NCBI RefSeq assembly: GCF_000832985.1
Contig: NZ_CP009920.1
Coordinates: 992,001 to 1,056,000 of the forward strand
From: Priestia megaterium NBRC 15308 = ATCC 14581
GTDB taxonomy: Bacteria > Bacillota > Bacilli > Bacillales > Bacillaceae_H
Reading direction: 5' to 3'
Length of the DNA: 64,000 bases
Made by a program: the position numbers and the translations under genes. This document shows, one piece after another, positions 9,564 to 17,751 of this stretch (the stretch's first letter is position 1; every line of letters begins with the position of its first letter). Below the pieces are notes generated by a model that was given only the letters and a program-made list of their open reading frames with translations, made no database searches and was not told the origin of the DNA.

Positions 9564-9926
9564 TTATCCAATTGCTTTTGAAATTGCCTCTAATACACGA
9601 TCTGCTTGAAAAGGCTTAACGATAAAATCTTTTGCCCCTGCTTGAATAGCATCAATCACCATTGCCTGCTGGCCCATGGCTGAACACATAATCACCTTAG
9701 CATCACCTTTTATGGTTTTAATTTCTTTTAAGGCCGTAATTCCATCCATTTCAGGCATTGTAATATCCATTGTGACAAGATCTGGTGCATGCTCTTTAAA
9801 TAACTCCACAGCCTGCTGGCCATCTGCCGCTTCCGCTACTACTTCATATCCATTTTTCGTTAAAATATCTTTGATCATCATGCGCATGAATGCAGCATCA
9901 TCTACAATTAAAATTCGGTTTCCCAT
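9564..9926 (-). CDS. cheY: Chemotaxis response regulator CheY
   Basis: CheY carries phosphate from CheA to the flagellar switch. This 120-residue single receiver domain has the acidic pair in VDDAAFMR, the phospho-acceptor Asp54 in TMDITMPEMDG, the conserved Ser/Ala switch region MCSAMGQQ, and the invariant lysine in DFIVKPF. It lies between fliY, which dephosphorylates CheY-P, and fliO. The ribosome site AGGAGGAG precedes the ATG. Very close in length and motifs to B. subtilis CheY. Confidence 0.97.
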   Translation of the reverse strand: MGNRILIVDDAAFMRMMIKDILTKNGYEVVAEAADGQQAVELFKEHAPDLVTMDITMPEMDGITALKEIKTIKGDAKVIMCSAMGQQAMVIDAIQAGAKDFIVKPFQADRVLEAISKAIG

Positions 9927-9947
9927 CTCTACTCCTCCTAAAAATCA

Positions 9948-11078
9948 TTACTTTAGTTTGTTAATACGGTCTCTTTGACTAATAATATCGGTTACGCGAA
10001 CGCCAAAATTCTCGTCAATGACGACCACTTCGCCTTTTGCTATTAATTTGCTATTAATTAAGATATCTACTGGTTCGCCTGCTAGTTTATCAAGTTCAAT
10101 GATTGCACCAGAAGATAATGCTAAAATCTCTTGAACCGTTCGCTTAGTTCTTCCAAGCTCCACGGTAACTTGAAGCGGGATATCAAGCAGCATGTCTAAA
10201 TTTCGTGAATCCCCTTGAGGAGAAGACATGTGCTCGAACTCTGAAAACGATGCGGGCTGAACATCAACTGGTACATGAACAGATTCTGCCTGCTGTGTTT
10301 CTTCATGCTGTATGTCTTCAGCTGCCGGCGGTTCTGTTTGCTTTCCGTTAAGATCTGATTCTTTTTCAATAGAAGCTGCCGTATCTTCTGAATTTGGAAT
10401 TAAGAGCTCTTCGACCAAACTTTTTGCGAACGGTATAGATAAAAGCTGCATAATATTCGAATCGATTAATGTGCCTACCTTCAAATTAAAAGAGACCTTT
10501 ACAAAGACGTCATCTTGGGGAATCAGCTCTGTACCTTCCCCTTTTTGAATATTTAAAATATCTAAACTCGGCGGAGAGATATCAATTTTCTTTTGAAATA
10601 CCGTGGACATAGACGTCGCTGCAGAACCCATCATTTGATTCATCGCTTCCTGCACTGCACTCAGCTTAATTTCATCCATGATTTCCGTCGGATTCTCACC
10701 CGTTCCACCAAGCATCAAATCTGAAATAACAGCTGCATCTTCATGTTTAATAACTAACAAATTCGTACCAGAAAAGCCTTCTGTATACTGAACTTGCACA
10801 GCGACATGAGGATTTGGAAATTCATTCGTCAGCTCTTCTTTATATACGAGCGATACAAACGGTGTGGTAATATCGACTTTTTGATTCAATAAAGCCGATA
10901 GCGCTGTTGCTGAACTGCCAAACGAAATATTTCCAATTTCGCCAAGCGCGTCTTTTTCCATTTCCGTAAAGTAATCGTCTACTTGACTTGACTTATTCGG
11001 CTCTGAAAACTCGTCAAGTGAAGAAGTTCCTTTTAACAACGCATCAATTTCATCTTGCGAAAGCATGTCATCGTTCAT
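9948..11078 (-). CDS. fliY: Flagellar switch phosphatase FliY (FliN/CheC fusion)
   Basis: FliY is the Gram-positive switch component that replaces FliN and also dephosphorylates CheY-P. Visible parts are an N-terminal CheY-P-binding peptide (LSQDEIDALLKG, like FliM), a CheC-like phosphatase domain with two repeats containing the conserved E-x2-N pattern (about residues 40-200), an acidic Pro/Gln-rich linker, and a C-terminal FliN/SpoA domain (about 295-370). The ATG at 11078 has GAGGAGG upstream and overlaps fliM by 11 bp; the longer reading from 11105 is not supported by a ribosome site. Confidence 0.95.
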   Translation of the reverse strand: MNDDMLSQDEIDALLKGTSSLDEFSEPNKSSQVDDYFTEMEKDALGEIGNISFGSSATALSALLNQKVDITTPFVSLVYKEELTNEFPNPHVAVQVQYTEGFSGTNLLVIKHEDAAVISDLMLGGTGENPTEIMDEIKLSAVQEAMNQMMGSAATSMSTVFQKKIDISPPSLDILNIQKGEGTELIPQDDVFVKVSFNLKVGTLIDSNIMQLLSIPFAKSLVEELLIPNSEDTAASIEKESDLNGKQTEPPAAEDIQHEETQQAESVHVPVDVQPASFSEFEHMSSPQGDSRNLDMLLDIPLQVTVELGRTKRTVQEILALSSGAIIELDKLAGEPVDILINSKLIAKGEVVVIDENFGVRVTDIISQRDRINKLK

Positions 11079-12069
11079 TCCTTTCGTTCCTCCTCTTAAC
11101 ATCATCTAGAATTTGCACAGCAACTTTCCGCCTGACTTTTCCAGGCTGTGCAATAAATTTAGGTTGTTCTCCGACGTAAATAGTTAACGGATTATGAACG
11201 CTTGTTTGCAGTCGAATAACATCTCCTGCATCTAATGCTAGGAAATCTTCAATTGAAATATCCGCTTTTCCTAGCTCGGCTACAACCTGCAATTCCGCAC
11301 CATTGATTTGTTCCTTTAGCTGCTCAACCTCTTGTACATTAGGTTCTTTTTTCGAAGATTGCATCCAGTAATGAACGGACAGTTTGGACACGATAGGCTC
11401 AAGCGTCACGTGCGGAATACATAGATTGATCATGCCCGTTTCATCTCCAATTTGTACGTTTAATGAAATGACGATGACAATTTCATTTGGTGAAATTACC
11501 TGCAAAAACTGAGGGTTCACTTCAAACTCTGATGTTTCAGGTTCAATTTCCGCAATAGAACTCCAAGCTTCTCTCATACTATCTAACGTTTTCTCTAACA
11601 AGTTTCGAACCAAGCTCGTTTCAATTTCCGTTAAGTTACTAATTTTCCCACCGCTCTCGCCTTGTCCCCCGAGCAAGCGGTCAAGCATCGCATAGGCAAT
11701 GTTCGGATTGACTTCCATAATGATATGCCCTTCTAAAGGAGGGACGGCTATCACATTTAAGATGGTTACTTTCGGAACAGAGCGAATGAACTCCTCATAC
11801 GGAATTTGATCTACTGATACAACGGACACTTGTACAACGTTACGAAGCTGCGCCGAAAAGACATTGATGAGCATGCGCGCATAATTTTCATGAATTCGCG
11901 TCAAACTGCGAATCTGATCTTTTGAAAAACGCAGGGCGCGTTTAAAATCATATGTACGAATACGCTGTTTTTTATTTTCTTTTTTTAGCTCATCCGCATC
12001 CATCTCTCCGGTTGATAACGCGGATAATAGGGCATCAATTTCATTTTGTGATAATACATCCCCAGCCAC
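11068..12069 (-). CDS. fliM: Flagellar motor switch protein FliM
   Basis: FliM binds CheY-P and transmits the signal that changes the direction of motor rotation. The 333-residue protein has the N-terminal CheY-P-binding peptide DVLSQNEIDALL, the CheC-like middle domain with GGxG-type motif GGQGESGGK, and a C-terminal SpoA/FliN domain. The start is GTG, with AGGGAGGG upstream. It is followed by an overlapping fliY, as in B. subtilis. Length is typical. Confidence 0.96.
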   Translation of the reverse strand: MAGDVLSQNEIDALLSALSTGEMDADELKKENKKQRIRTYDFKRALRFSKDQIRSLTRIHENYARMLINVFSAQLRNVVQVSVVSVDQIPYEEFIRSVPKVTILNVIAVPPLEGHIIMEVNPNIAYAMLDRLLGGQGESGGKISNLTEIETSLVRNLLEKTLDSMREAWSSIAEIEPETSEFEVNPQFLQVISPNEIVIVISLNVQIGDETGMINLCIPHVTLEPIVSKLSVHYWMQSSKKEPNVQEVEQLKEQINGAELQVVAELGKADISIEDFLALDAGDVIRLQTSVHNPLTIYVGEQPKFIAQPGKVRRKVAVQILDDVKRRNERNER

Positions 12070-12089
12070 TAGCTTCCCTCCCTTTTTCT

Positions 12090-12521
12090 TTACTGCAACA
12101 CTTTAGACGTTGTATAAATTTTAACAACATGTCCGTTTTCCATTAATTGATCAATTTGCTTTGCAATATCTGTTTCTAACGTGCTGAGCCCTTGCGTTCC
12201 TTCAAAATCTTGAGCACTCATATCTGAGAGCCTTTTGATAATAATGTCTCTTACTTGAAAATCTCTTTTTTGAAGCTCTGCCGCTGCTTTTTTACTATCC
12301 ATTTGAATTTTAAAAGAGATGCTGATGTAGTTATTGCTTTTTAGATTTGTTTTAATATCCGTTACATCTACAGAAGCTTTAATCACATCGTCGATAGATG
12401 GACCTTTTTCAGTACTTGCCTGCTCTGTATACTTTAGCGTCACGATAACAGCAATGCTTCCTATTAAAGTAAGAGAAAGCATGATAATAATCATCTTACT
12501 AATTAGCTTATTTTTAAACAC
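12090..12521 (-). CDS. fliL: Flagellar basal body-associated protein FliL
   Basis: FliL is a single-pass membrane protein at the flagellar stator-rotor interface. The 143-residue protein has one membrane helix at about residues 8-28 followed by an extracytoplasmic domain with the FliL-type beta/alpha pattern and the C-terminal region ending in DQLMENGHVVKIYTTSK. The start is GTG, with GGAGGAA upstream. Its position between swrD and fliM is the usual one. Confidence 0.92.
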   Translation of the reverse strand: MFKNKLISKMIIIMLSLTLIGSIAVIVTLKYTEQASTEKGPSIDDVIKASVDVTDIKTNLKSNNYISISFKIQMDSKKAAAELQKRDFQVRDIIIKRLSDMSAQDFEGTQGLSTLETDIAKQIDQLMENGHVVKIYTTSKVLQ

Positions 12522-12524
12522 ACT

Positions 12525-12734
12525 TTATTCCTCCGTCGTTTGCTGCAGCCCTAATACGTTAATTCGCTGATAATAGCCCGTCACTTTCTCATTCACTTCT
12601 TCAACTGAATCCTTTACCACTAGCTTTTTGTTATTCGTTAGCGTAATGGTCGTATCAGGAAATGCTTCAACCTGCTCGATGTAGAGTGCGTTTAACGTAA
12701 ATGTTTTGCCGTTTAGCCTTGTTAAAGTGATCAT
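12525..12734 (-). CDS. swrD: FlbD-family swarming motility protein SwrD (YlzI)
   Basis: This 69-residue protein matches the FlbD/SwrD family: the N-terminal signature MITLTRLNGKTFTLNALYIE is typical, followed by a predicted small beta-rich fold and a valine/lysine-rich segment. In B. subtilis SwrD increases flagellar power for swarming. It lies between flgE and fliL. The ribosome site before its ATG is weak, which hints at translational coupling or at a low level. The annotation rests on length, motif and position. Confidence 0.88.
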   Translation of the reverse strand: MITLTRLNGKTFTLNALYIEQVEAFPDTTITLTNNKKLVVKDSVEEVNEKVTGYYQRINVLGLQQTTEE

Positions 12735-12769
12735 AATTAACCGGAGTAATACCTACTCCTTCCTCCCGC

Positions 12770-13561
12770 CTATCGTTTTAGATTCACTAGCTCTTGCAGT
12801 ATTTCATCGGATGTTGTAATAATTCTTGTGTTCGCTTGAAATCCGCGCTGTGCAACAATCATATCCGTGAATTCTTCCGATAAATCAACGTTGGACATTT
12901 CAAGGGCGCTTGAGACGAAGCTTCCTGTGCCGTTGGCTCCTGGAGCTCCTACTAAAGGACCTCCTGAGTTTACGCTTTGAGCAAATAAATTCCCCCCTGC
13001 TTTTTGCAGTCCTTCATTATTTGCAAATTTAGCAAGTTCGACAGTTTGATTACTGGAGATGTTCCCGTTAGCATCTATGATGTTAACCTTTCCATCTGCT
13101 CCTATACTGTAGCTCTTACTTGTTGAAGGAATATTTATATTCCCTCCTCCAGTTTTTTGCACGTACAGTCCATCACCCGTTACCAAATTACCGCTGCTAT
13201 CTAAATAAAAATTCCCCGCTCTTGTATAATAATTTGTGACTCCATCTCTTACTACAAAATAACCGTCTCCAGAAATAGCTAAATCAAGCGGACGCCCCGT
13301 TGACTGAATGCTTCCTGCCGTTTGAACTGTATCAATTGTGCCAATTTGCGAACCTAATCCGACTTGTTTAGCATTAACACCTCCACGGTTAGCTCCCGGT
13401 GCTGTTGCTCCTGCTACCTGCTGACTTACTAAATCTTGAAACGTTGTACGTCCTTTTTTATAGCCGTATGTATTAACGTTGGCAATGTTATTTCCTAGGA
13501 CATCTAATTTAGTTTGAAAATTTTTCATGCCGCTGATTCCTGAATACATCGAACGTAACAT
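12770..13561 (-). CDS. flgE: Flagellar hook protein FlgE (FlgG-like, short form)
   Basis: FlgE polymerises into the flagellar hook. The 263-residue protein has the rod/hook N-terminal motif (MLRSMYSGISGMKNFQ, then ANVNTYGYKK) and the C-terminal helical motif SNVDLSEEFTDMIVAQRGF typical of axial proteins. A compact central beta-rich region contains GYFVVRDG. It is a short hook protein without the extra surface domain of enteric FlgE, as in B. subtilis, where it was long called FlgG. It follows flgD, its capping protein. Confidence 0.93.
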   Translation of the reverse strand: MLRSMYSGISGMKNFQTKLDVLGNNIANVNTYGYKKGRTTFQDLVSQQVAGATAPGANRGGVNAKQVGLGSQIGTIDTVQTAGSIQSTGRPLDLAISGDGYFVVRDGVTNYYTRAGNFYLDSSGNLVTGDGLYVQKTGGGNINIPSTSKSYSIGADGKVNIIDANGNISSNQTVELAKFANNEGLQKAGGNLFAQSVNSGGPLVGAPGANGTGSFVSSALEMSNVDLSEEFTDMIVAQRGFQANTRIITTSDEILQELVNLKR

Positions 13562-13586
13562 AAAATCACTCCTTAAATTTGGTTAG

Positions 13587-14015
13587 TTAACTGCTTACTT
13601 CTAAGATATCGTTTAGCGAAAGTACCGTATGATTTTCATCGTTGATCGTAAACGATATCTCATTGTTTTTGACGGATGCTGTTAAAATAACTCCTTGCTT
13701 TTTATTTCCTTCTTCATCTAACCATGCAGCGGTTTTACCAATTAATTCGCTTCCTTTTAAAATAGGAGAAGCCTGAGACTGCGTTAAAAACGTATTGAGC
13801 GATGTGCTCATATTTGTCATTTGTTCAAGGGATGAAAACTGAGCCATTTGAGCAATAAAGTCTTTGTCTTGCATTGGATTCATTGGATCTTGATTTTGAA
13901 GCTGCGCAATCAAAAGCTTCAAAAAGTCATCTTTGCCAAGCGAGCTGTTTCCCGTTTGCTTCACTGGTGTGTCCCTATTGCTTAAATACAAGTCAGACGT
14001 AATTTCATTTGTCAT
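13587..14015 (-). CDS. flgD: Flagellar hook cap protein FlgD
   Basis: FlgD caps the growing hook and directs addition of hook subunits. The 142-residue protein contains the family signature [20 protein letters not shown] and [10 protein letters not shown] in its N-terminal half, followed by a short beta-rich part. It lacks the long C-terminal FnIII/tudor region of enteric FlgD, like other Bacillus versions. The ATG at 14015 is preceded by AGGTGATAAC; the upstream GTG at 14024 lies inside that ribosome site and is less likely. It is only nine bases from the fliK stop. Confidence 0.93.
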   Translation of the reverse strand: MTNEITSDLYLSNRDTPVKQTGNSSLGKDDFLKLLIAQLQNQDPMNPMQDKDFIAQMAQFSSLEQMTNMSTSLNTFLTQSQASPILKGSELIGKTAAWLDEEGNKKQGVILTASVKNNEISFTINDENHTVLSLNDILEVSS

Positions 14016-14024
14016 TGTTATCAC

Positions 14025-16661
14025 CTATACGTTGTAGTTAATGAGCGCTGCTTCAAAAGAAGATAGAAAGGAATCCGATTCTTCCAATTGTTGTGAATCT
14101 TGATCTTCTTCTTTTTTAAACGCTTCTTTTTCCTGTCTTTCTTTTTGCTGGTCGTTTTCATTGTTATACGACATCGCTTGTTCTGACAGTAGCACATCGA
14201 TTTTATCAATTGATACATGCTGAGACGCGAGACCGTGCCGCAAAGTTGAAAGGTTGGCGTCCAATAACTCTTTTGTTTTTGCTGACGATACGACAATTCG
14301 CGCAACCGTTTCACTGTCTTTCTGAAGCATTTCAATTGAAATCGCACCTAGCTGTTTTGGAAATAACTTAATGAAAAGCTTGGATGTTCCCTCTTCAGTA
14401 CTGATCGAAGCTTTACTCCATATTTTTTCAAGCTCGTTTACCAAATTGCTAGACTGTTGATAGTCAGATTTTGCTTGCCCTAGATAAATAGAGAACTGCT
14501 GAAGCTTAGGCATTTCTCCACTTCCAAAGGATGATGGCTGATTCTCTACTGTCGCTCCGGTTGTGTTTGTAACTGCAGAACTTTCGCTATTTTTTAAAGA
14601 GCTATTTGTATCTATACTTTCGCTGTGTAATACCACATCTTTTTTCCATGGAAGCTGATTGAAAAACGGTATTTTTTCTTCTTTACGAAAAGCGGTCATA
14701 TTTCTCACAGAACTTTCTGAAGCTGTATGAACAGCGTCCACACCAACTTGATCAACCGATACATGCTGAGACGTGAGAGCTTGTCGTAATCTAAAAAGGT
14801 TAGCATCTAACAGCTCTTTTGTTTTCACTGAGGATACAACCACTTGCGCAGTCGTTTCATTTTTTTGCTGAAGCACTTCAATTGAAATCGTACCTAGCTG
14901 CTTTGGCAATAACGTAACGAAAAGCTTGGATCTTCTCTCTTCAGCACTGAGCGAAGCTTTACTCCATATTTTTTGCAGCTCGTTTACTAGATCACTAGAC
15001 TGTTGATGGTCTAATTTCACTTTCCCTAAATCAATAGAAAACTGCGGCACTTTTTCTTCTTTAGCAAAAGCGGTCATATCTTTTACAGAACTTTCTGGAG
15101 CTGCTTGAACAGCAACCACATCGACTTGATCAACCGATACATGCTGAGACGTGAGAGCTTGTCGTAATCTGAAAAGGCTGGCGTCTAACAGCTCTTTTGT
15201 TTTCGCTGAGGATACAACCACTTGCGCAGTCGTTTCATTTTTTTGCTGAAGCACTTCAATTGAAATCGTACCTAGCTGCTTTGGCAATAACTTAATAGAA
15301 AGCTTAGATGCTCTCTCTTCAATACTGATCGATGCTTTACTCCATATTTTTTGCAGCTCGTTTACCAAATCGCTAGACTGCTGATGGTCTGATTTTGCTT
15401 GCCTTAACTCAATAGAAAACTGCGACCCTTTTTCTTCTTTACCAAAAGCGTTCATATCTGTCATAGAACTTTCTGGAGCCGCTCCAACAGCGGCCACATC
15501 CACTTGATCAACCGATACATGCTGAGACGCAAGAGCTTGTCGTAAACTGAAAAGGCTGGCGTCTAACAGCTCTTTTGTTTTCGCTGAGGATACAACCATT
15601 TGCGCAACCGTTTCATTTTCTTGCTGAAGCACTTCAATTGAAATCGTACCTAGCTGCTTTGGCAATAACTTAATAGAAAGCTTAGATGTTCTCTCTTCAA
15701 TACTGAGCGAAGCTTTACTCCATATTTTTTGCAGCTCATTTAACAGGTTGTCAGACTGTTGATGACCAGATTTTACTTGCCTTAGATCAATAGAAAATTC
15801 TTGGACCTTAGGTACTTCATTAGATTTAAAAGATGATGGATTATTTTCTAAGGTCGCCTCGGCCGTGTTAGCAGTGAAAGAAATTTCACTATCCTTTTTT
15901 GAACTATCCCTATCCATACTTTCGTTACGTAAAATCACATCTTTTTTCCATGGAAGCTGATTCAAAAGCGGCACTTTTTCCTCTTTATGAAAAGCGGTCA
16001 TATCTCTTACAGAACTTTTTGGGGCTGCTTGAACAACGGCGAAGAAATCAGCTGAGCGCTTTTCATGTAAGGTATCGGTTAATACACGTGGTTGTTTATG
16101 AATTTTCTCTATTTTTTCAGCAGCAGTTTTCTGCAAACCCTCAAGCTGCAGATCCGAAAGCTTCACTGACTGCAGCTGCGGTTTTTGTAGTTCTTCCATC
16201 AGCTGAGCAAACTCTGTTTGAAAAACAGCTGACGTATTTTTACATAGTTCCAGCAAAGTAGAAATAGAAGTTAAATACTGTTCTTGACTGTCTGTTTCAG
16301 GTGAAACAGGTGCATGCTGCATGTCTGTTAACACGTGCTGCAGCTTTAGAAGCGGCTGTTCCAAATCTAGACTACCTGGAATACTACTGATCATCTCGGC
16401 TAGATGTTCGTACAAGACAGATGGTTCATCCTCTTCATCTTCTGCTTCGCTTAACTGAATTGCCATTAACCCGACCGCCTTGAAGACGTCTTGATCTACC
16501 GTTTGTTTATCGGATGATTTCTCCCCGCGCGTTAAAGGCTGCGCATCTAGCTGCTTAAGCTGCTGAACAACTTCTTCAAAAAAACCCTGAGTCTGAATAA
16601 CAGCTGCTTTTTCATTGCAGTTTACCTTTGATGCAGCTGCTGGACGTAGTGAAATTTCCAC
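14025..16661 (-). CDS. fliK: Flagellar hook-length control protein FliK with four tandem C-terminal-type domains
   Basis: FliK is exported during hook growth, measures hook length and triggers the FlhB switch through its C-terminal domain. The position between the MotE-like gene and flgD identifies it. This version has about 878 residues; B. subtilis FliK has roughly half that. Residues 1-211 are a Gln/Leu-rich N-terminal region. Residues 212-823 hold four tandem units, each ending in a Flg_hook-type domain with LPKQLGTISIEVLQ (unit 4: FPKQLGAISIEMLQ) and KTKELLDA. Residues 824-878 are a highly charged tail ending in ALINYNV. The GTG at 16661 has a well-spaced AGAGG; a GTG at 16670 lies within the ribosome site. 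Confidence 0.9.
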   Translation of the reverse strand: MEISLRPAAASKVNCNEKAAVIQTQGFFEEVVQQLKQLDAQPLTRGEKSSDKQTVDQDVFKAVGLMAIQLSEAEDEEDEPSVLYEHLAEMISSIPGSLDLEQPLLKLQHVLTDMQHAPVSPETDSQEQYLTSISTLLELCKNTSAVFQTEFAQLMEELQKPQLQSVKLSDLQLEGLQKTAAEKIEKIHKQPRVLTDTLHEKRSADFFAVVQAAPKSSVRDMTAFHKEEKVPLLNQLPWKKDVILRNESMDRDSSKKDSEISFTANTAEATLENNPSSFKSNEVPKVQEFSIDLRQVKSGHQQSDNLLNELQKIWSKASLSIEERTSKLSIKLLPKQLGTISIEVLQQENETVAQMVVSSAKTKELLDASLFSLRQALASQHVSVDQVDVAAVGAAPESSMTDMNAFGKEEKGSQFSIELRQAKSDHQQSSDLVNELQKIWSKASISIEERASKLSIKLLPKQLGTISIEVLQQKNETTAQVVVSSAKTKELLDASLFRLRQALTSQHVSVDQVDVVAVQAAPESSVKDMTAFAKEEKVPQFSIDLGKVKLDHQQSSDLVNELQKIWSKASLSAEERRSKLFVTLLPKQLGTISIEVLQQKNETTAQVVVSSVKTKELLDANLFRLRQALTSQHVSVDQVGVDAVHTASESSVRNMTAFRKEEKIPFFNQLPWKKDVVLHSESIDTNSSLKNSESSAVTNTTGATVENQPSSFGSGEMPKLQQFSIYLGQAKSDYQQSSNLVNELEKIWSKASISTEEGTSKLFIKLFPKQLGAISIEMLQKDSETVARIVVSSAKTKELLDANLSTLRHGLASQHVSIDKIDVLLSEQAMSYNNENDQQKERQEKEAFKKEEDQDSQQLEESDSFLSSFEAALINYNV
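14193..16028 (-). repeat. Four tandem in-frame repeat units inside fliK
   Basis: In reading order the units are 16028-15483 (long), 15482-15105 (378 bp), 15104-14727 (378 bp) and 14726-14193 (long). Each unit opens with an AAPESSV-like peptide and DMTAF.KEEK, continues with HQQSSDLVNELQKIWSKAS and ends with VSVDQVDV. Units 1 and 4 carry an extra segment of about 55 residues (starting NQLPWKKDV) that units 2 and 3 lack. Units 2 and 3 are nearly identical at the DNA level over their last 200 bp, indicating recent duplication or gene conversion. Confidence 0.93.
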
Positions 16662-16678
16662 TGTTTTCACCTCTGCTT

Positions 16679-17296
16679 TTATTCCTCAATCTGATCTGTT
16701 AACAATGTCGTATAGCGTGCAGCTACTTTTGGATCCATTTTTTCTAAGATTGCTGTTCTTGTACTCGCTTTGAACTGCTTAAGCATCGCGACCGCTTTGT
16801 CTTCTTTTAATTCGGCAAAGATAAGTGCTGCATTTTTAGGAGACATGTTTTCATAGGTAGCAATGACATCTTTTTTTGCCAGCTGATTGTTCTTTTGTTT
16901 TTTCGCTTCATCATCGGCTTTTTCTTCCATATCGCGCATTTCAATTTTTAGTTCATCCATTTGACGATCTTTTGTAGTGATCGTTTTCTCATAAGCTGCG
17001 ATTTGCTTTTCTTTCGTGCTCAACTTCTTTTGAAGGCTATCAACCTGCTTTTGTATTTCTTCATTGCTTTCTTGAATATTTTCATTTTTTTGCGACTGTT
17101 CACTTGATACAAACGGAATGGCGTGTGTAATACCTGAAACTTTATCATTTACATTAACGCCTAAAAGCGTCAGAACAATATAAGCCGCCAAGATGAGGAA
17201 CACTGCCGGAATAAAGATTAAAAATAAAAACACTTGGCTTTTACTGTAAGACTTTTCTTCTTCGTACTCTTCTCTTAACTCTTTTTGATTAGCCAT
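16679..17296 (-). CDS. ylxF: MotE-like / MgtE-N domain protein YlxF
   Basis: About 205 residues. A short charged N-terminus is followed by one membrane helix (about residues 22-45), a long coiled coil rich in Glu, Lys and Gln (about 70-140), and a C-terminal domain of the MgtE intracellular N-type with the sequence MSPKNAALIFAELKEDKAVAMLK. This architecture matches YlxF of B. subtilis and the MotE family, which acts with flagellar motor or stator proteins. The ATG at 17296 has TAGGTGG upstream; the GTG at 17305 is inside that site. It lies between fliJ and fliK. The precise role in Bacillus is not settled. Confidence 0.85.
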   Translation of the reverse strand: MANQKELREEYEEEKSYSKSQVFLFLIFIPAVFLILAAYIVLTLLGVNVNDKVSGITHAIPFVSSEQSQKNENIQESNEEIQKQVDSLQKKLSTKEKQIAAYEKTITTKDRQMDELKIEMRDMEEKADDEAKKQKNNQLAKKDVIATYENMSPKNAALIFAELKEDKAVAMLKQFKASTRTAILEKMDPKVAARYTTLLTDQIEE

Positions 17297-17305
17297 GTTT
17301 TCCAC

Positions 17306-17749
17306 CTAATTCCTATGCAGCATATACTGCTGTAGCGACAGCTCATCCATTTGCTTCGCTTCTAACTGTTTTTCCGCGGTTATATAAGAATCGTAGTCTC
17401 TCTTTTTTAACTTTTCATACTTCTTTACTTCTATGTTCTTTTCTTCTAGCTTCAGTTTCTTTAAGTTCATTTGCTGTCTTGCAAACATGACCTCTTGTTG
17501 CAGCCTCTCAATCACTCGTTCGGCACTTGTTAAAAACTGCTGAAATGACGTAATTTCTAAAATAGAAAGCCCTTGCTTCATTTTGCCCGTATGCTGTTCA
17601 ATGAGCGTTTCTTTTTCTTTTAACTTTTTATAAAGCTTTTCACCCGCTGTTTCAAACTGCTGCAATGATTGATTATATTGAGATAGCAGTTCATCTTTTT
17701 CATTTGACTTGATTGCCATTATTTTAGATAACCTAAATTCATATGCCAT
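17306..17749 (-). CDS. fliJ: Flagellar export chaperone FliJ
   Basis: FliJ is the coiled-coil stalk of the flagellar export ATPase, analogous to the gamma subunit of F1. The 147-residue protein is almost entirely predicted coiled coil and starts with the family motif YEFRLSKIMAIKSNEKDEL. It lies directly after fliI, with its ATG two bases past the fliI stop and with a ribosome site inside the end of fliI. Length is typical (147 in B. subtilis). Confidence 0.92.
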   Translation of the reverse strand: MAYEFRLSKIMAIKSNEKDELLSQYNQSLQQFETAGEKLYKKLKEKETLIEQHTGKMKQGLSILEITSFQQFLTSAERVIERLQQEVMFARQQMNLKKLKLEEKNIEVKKYEKLKKRDYDSYITAEKQLEAKQMDELSLQQYMLHRN

Positions 17750-17751
17750 AT

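Noticed and set aside
14021-14347. 108-residue ORF on the minus strand in a second frame of fliK
   Set aside because: It lies wholly within the C-terminal fliK repeat, is rich in Lys and Arg as expected for a shifted reading of a Gln/Glu-rich gene, and has no ribosome site.
14193-16028. Regularly spaced repeats considered as a CRISPR array
   Set aside because: Repeat units are 378-546 bp, in frame and coding for FliK domains; there are no short identical repeats with unique spacers and no cas genes.
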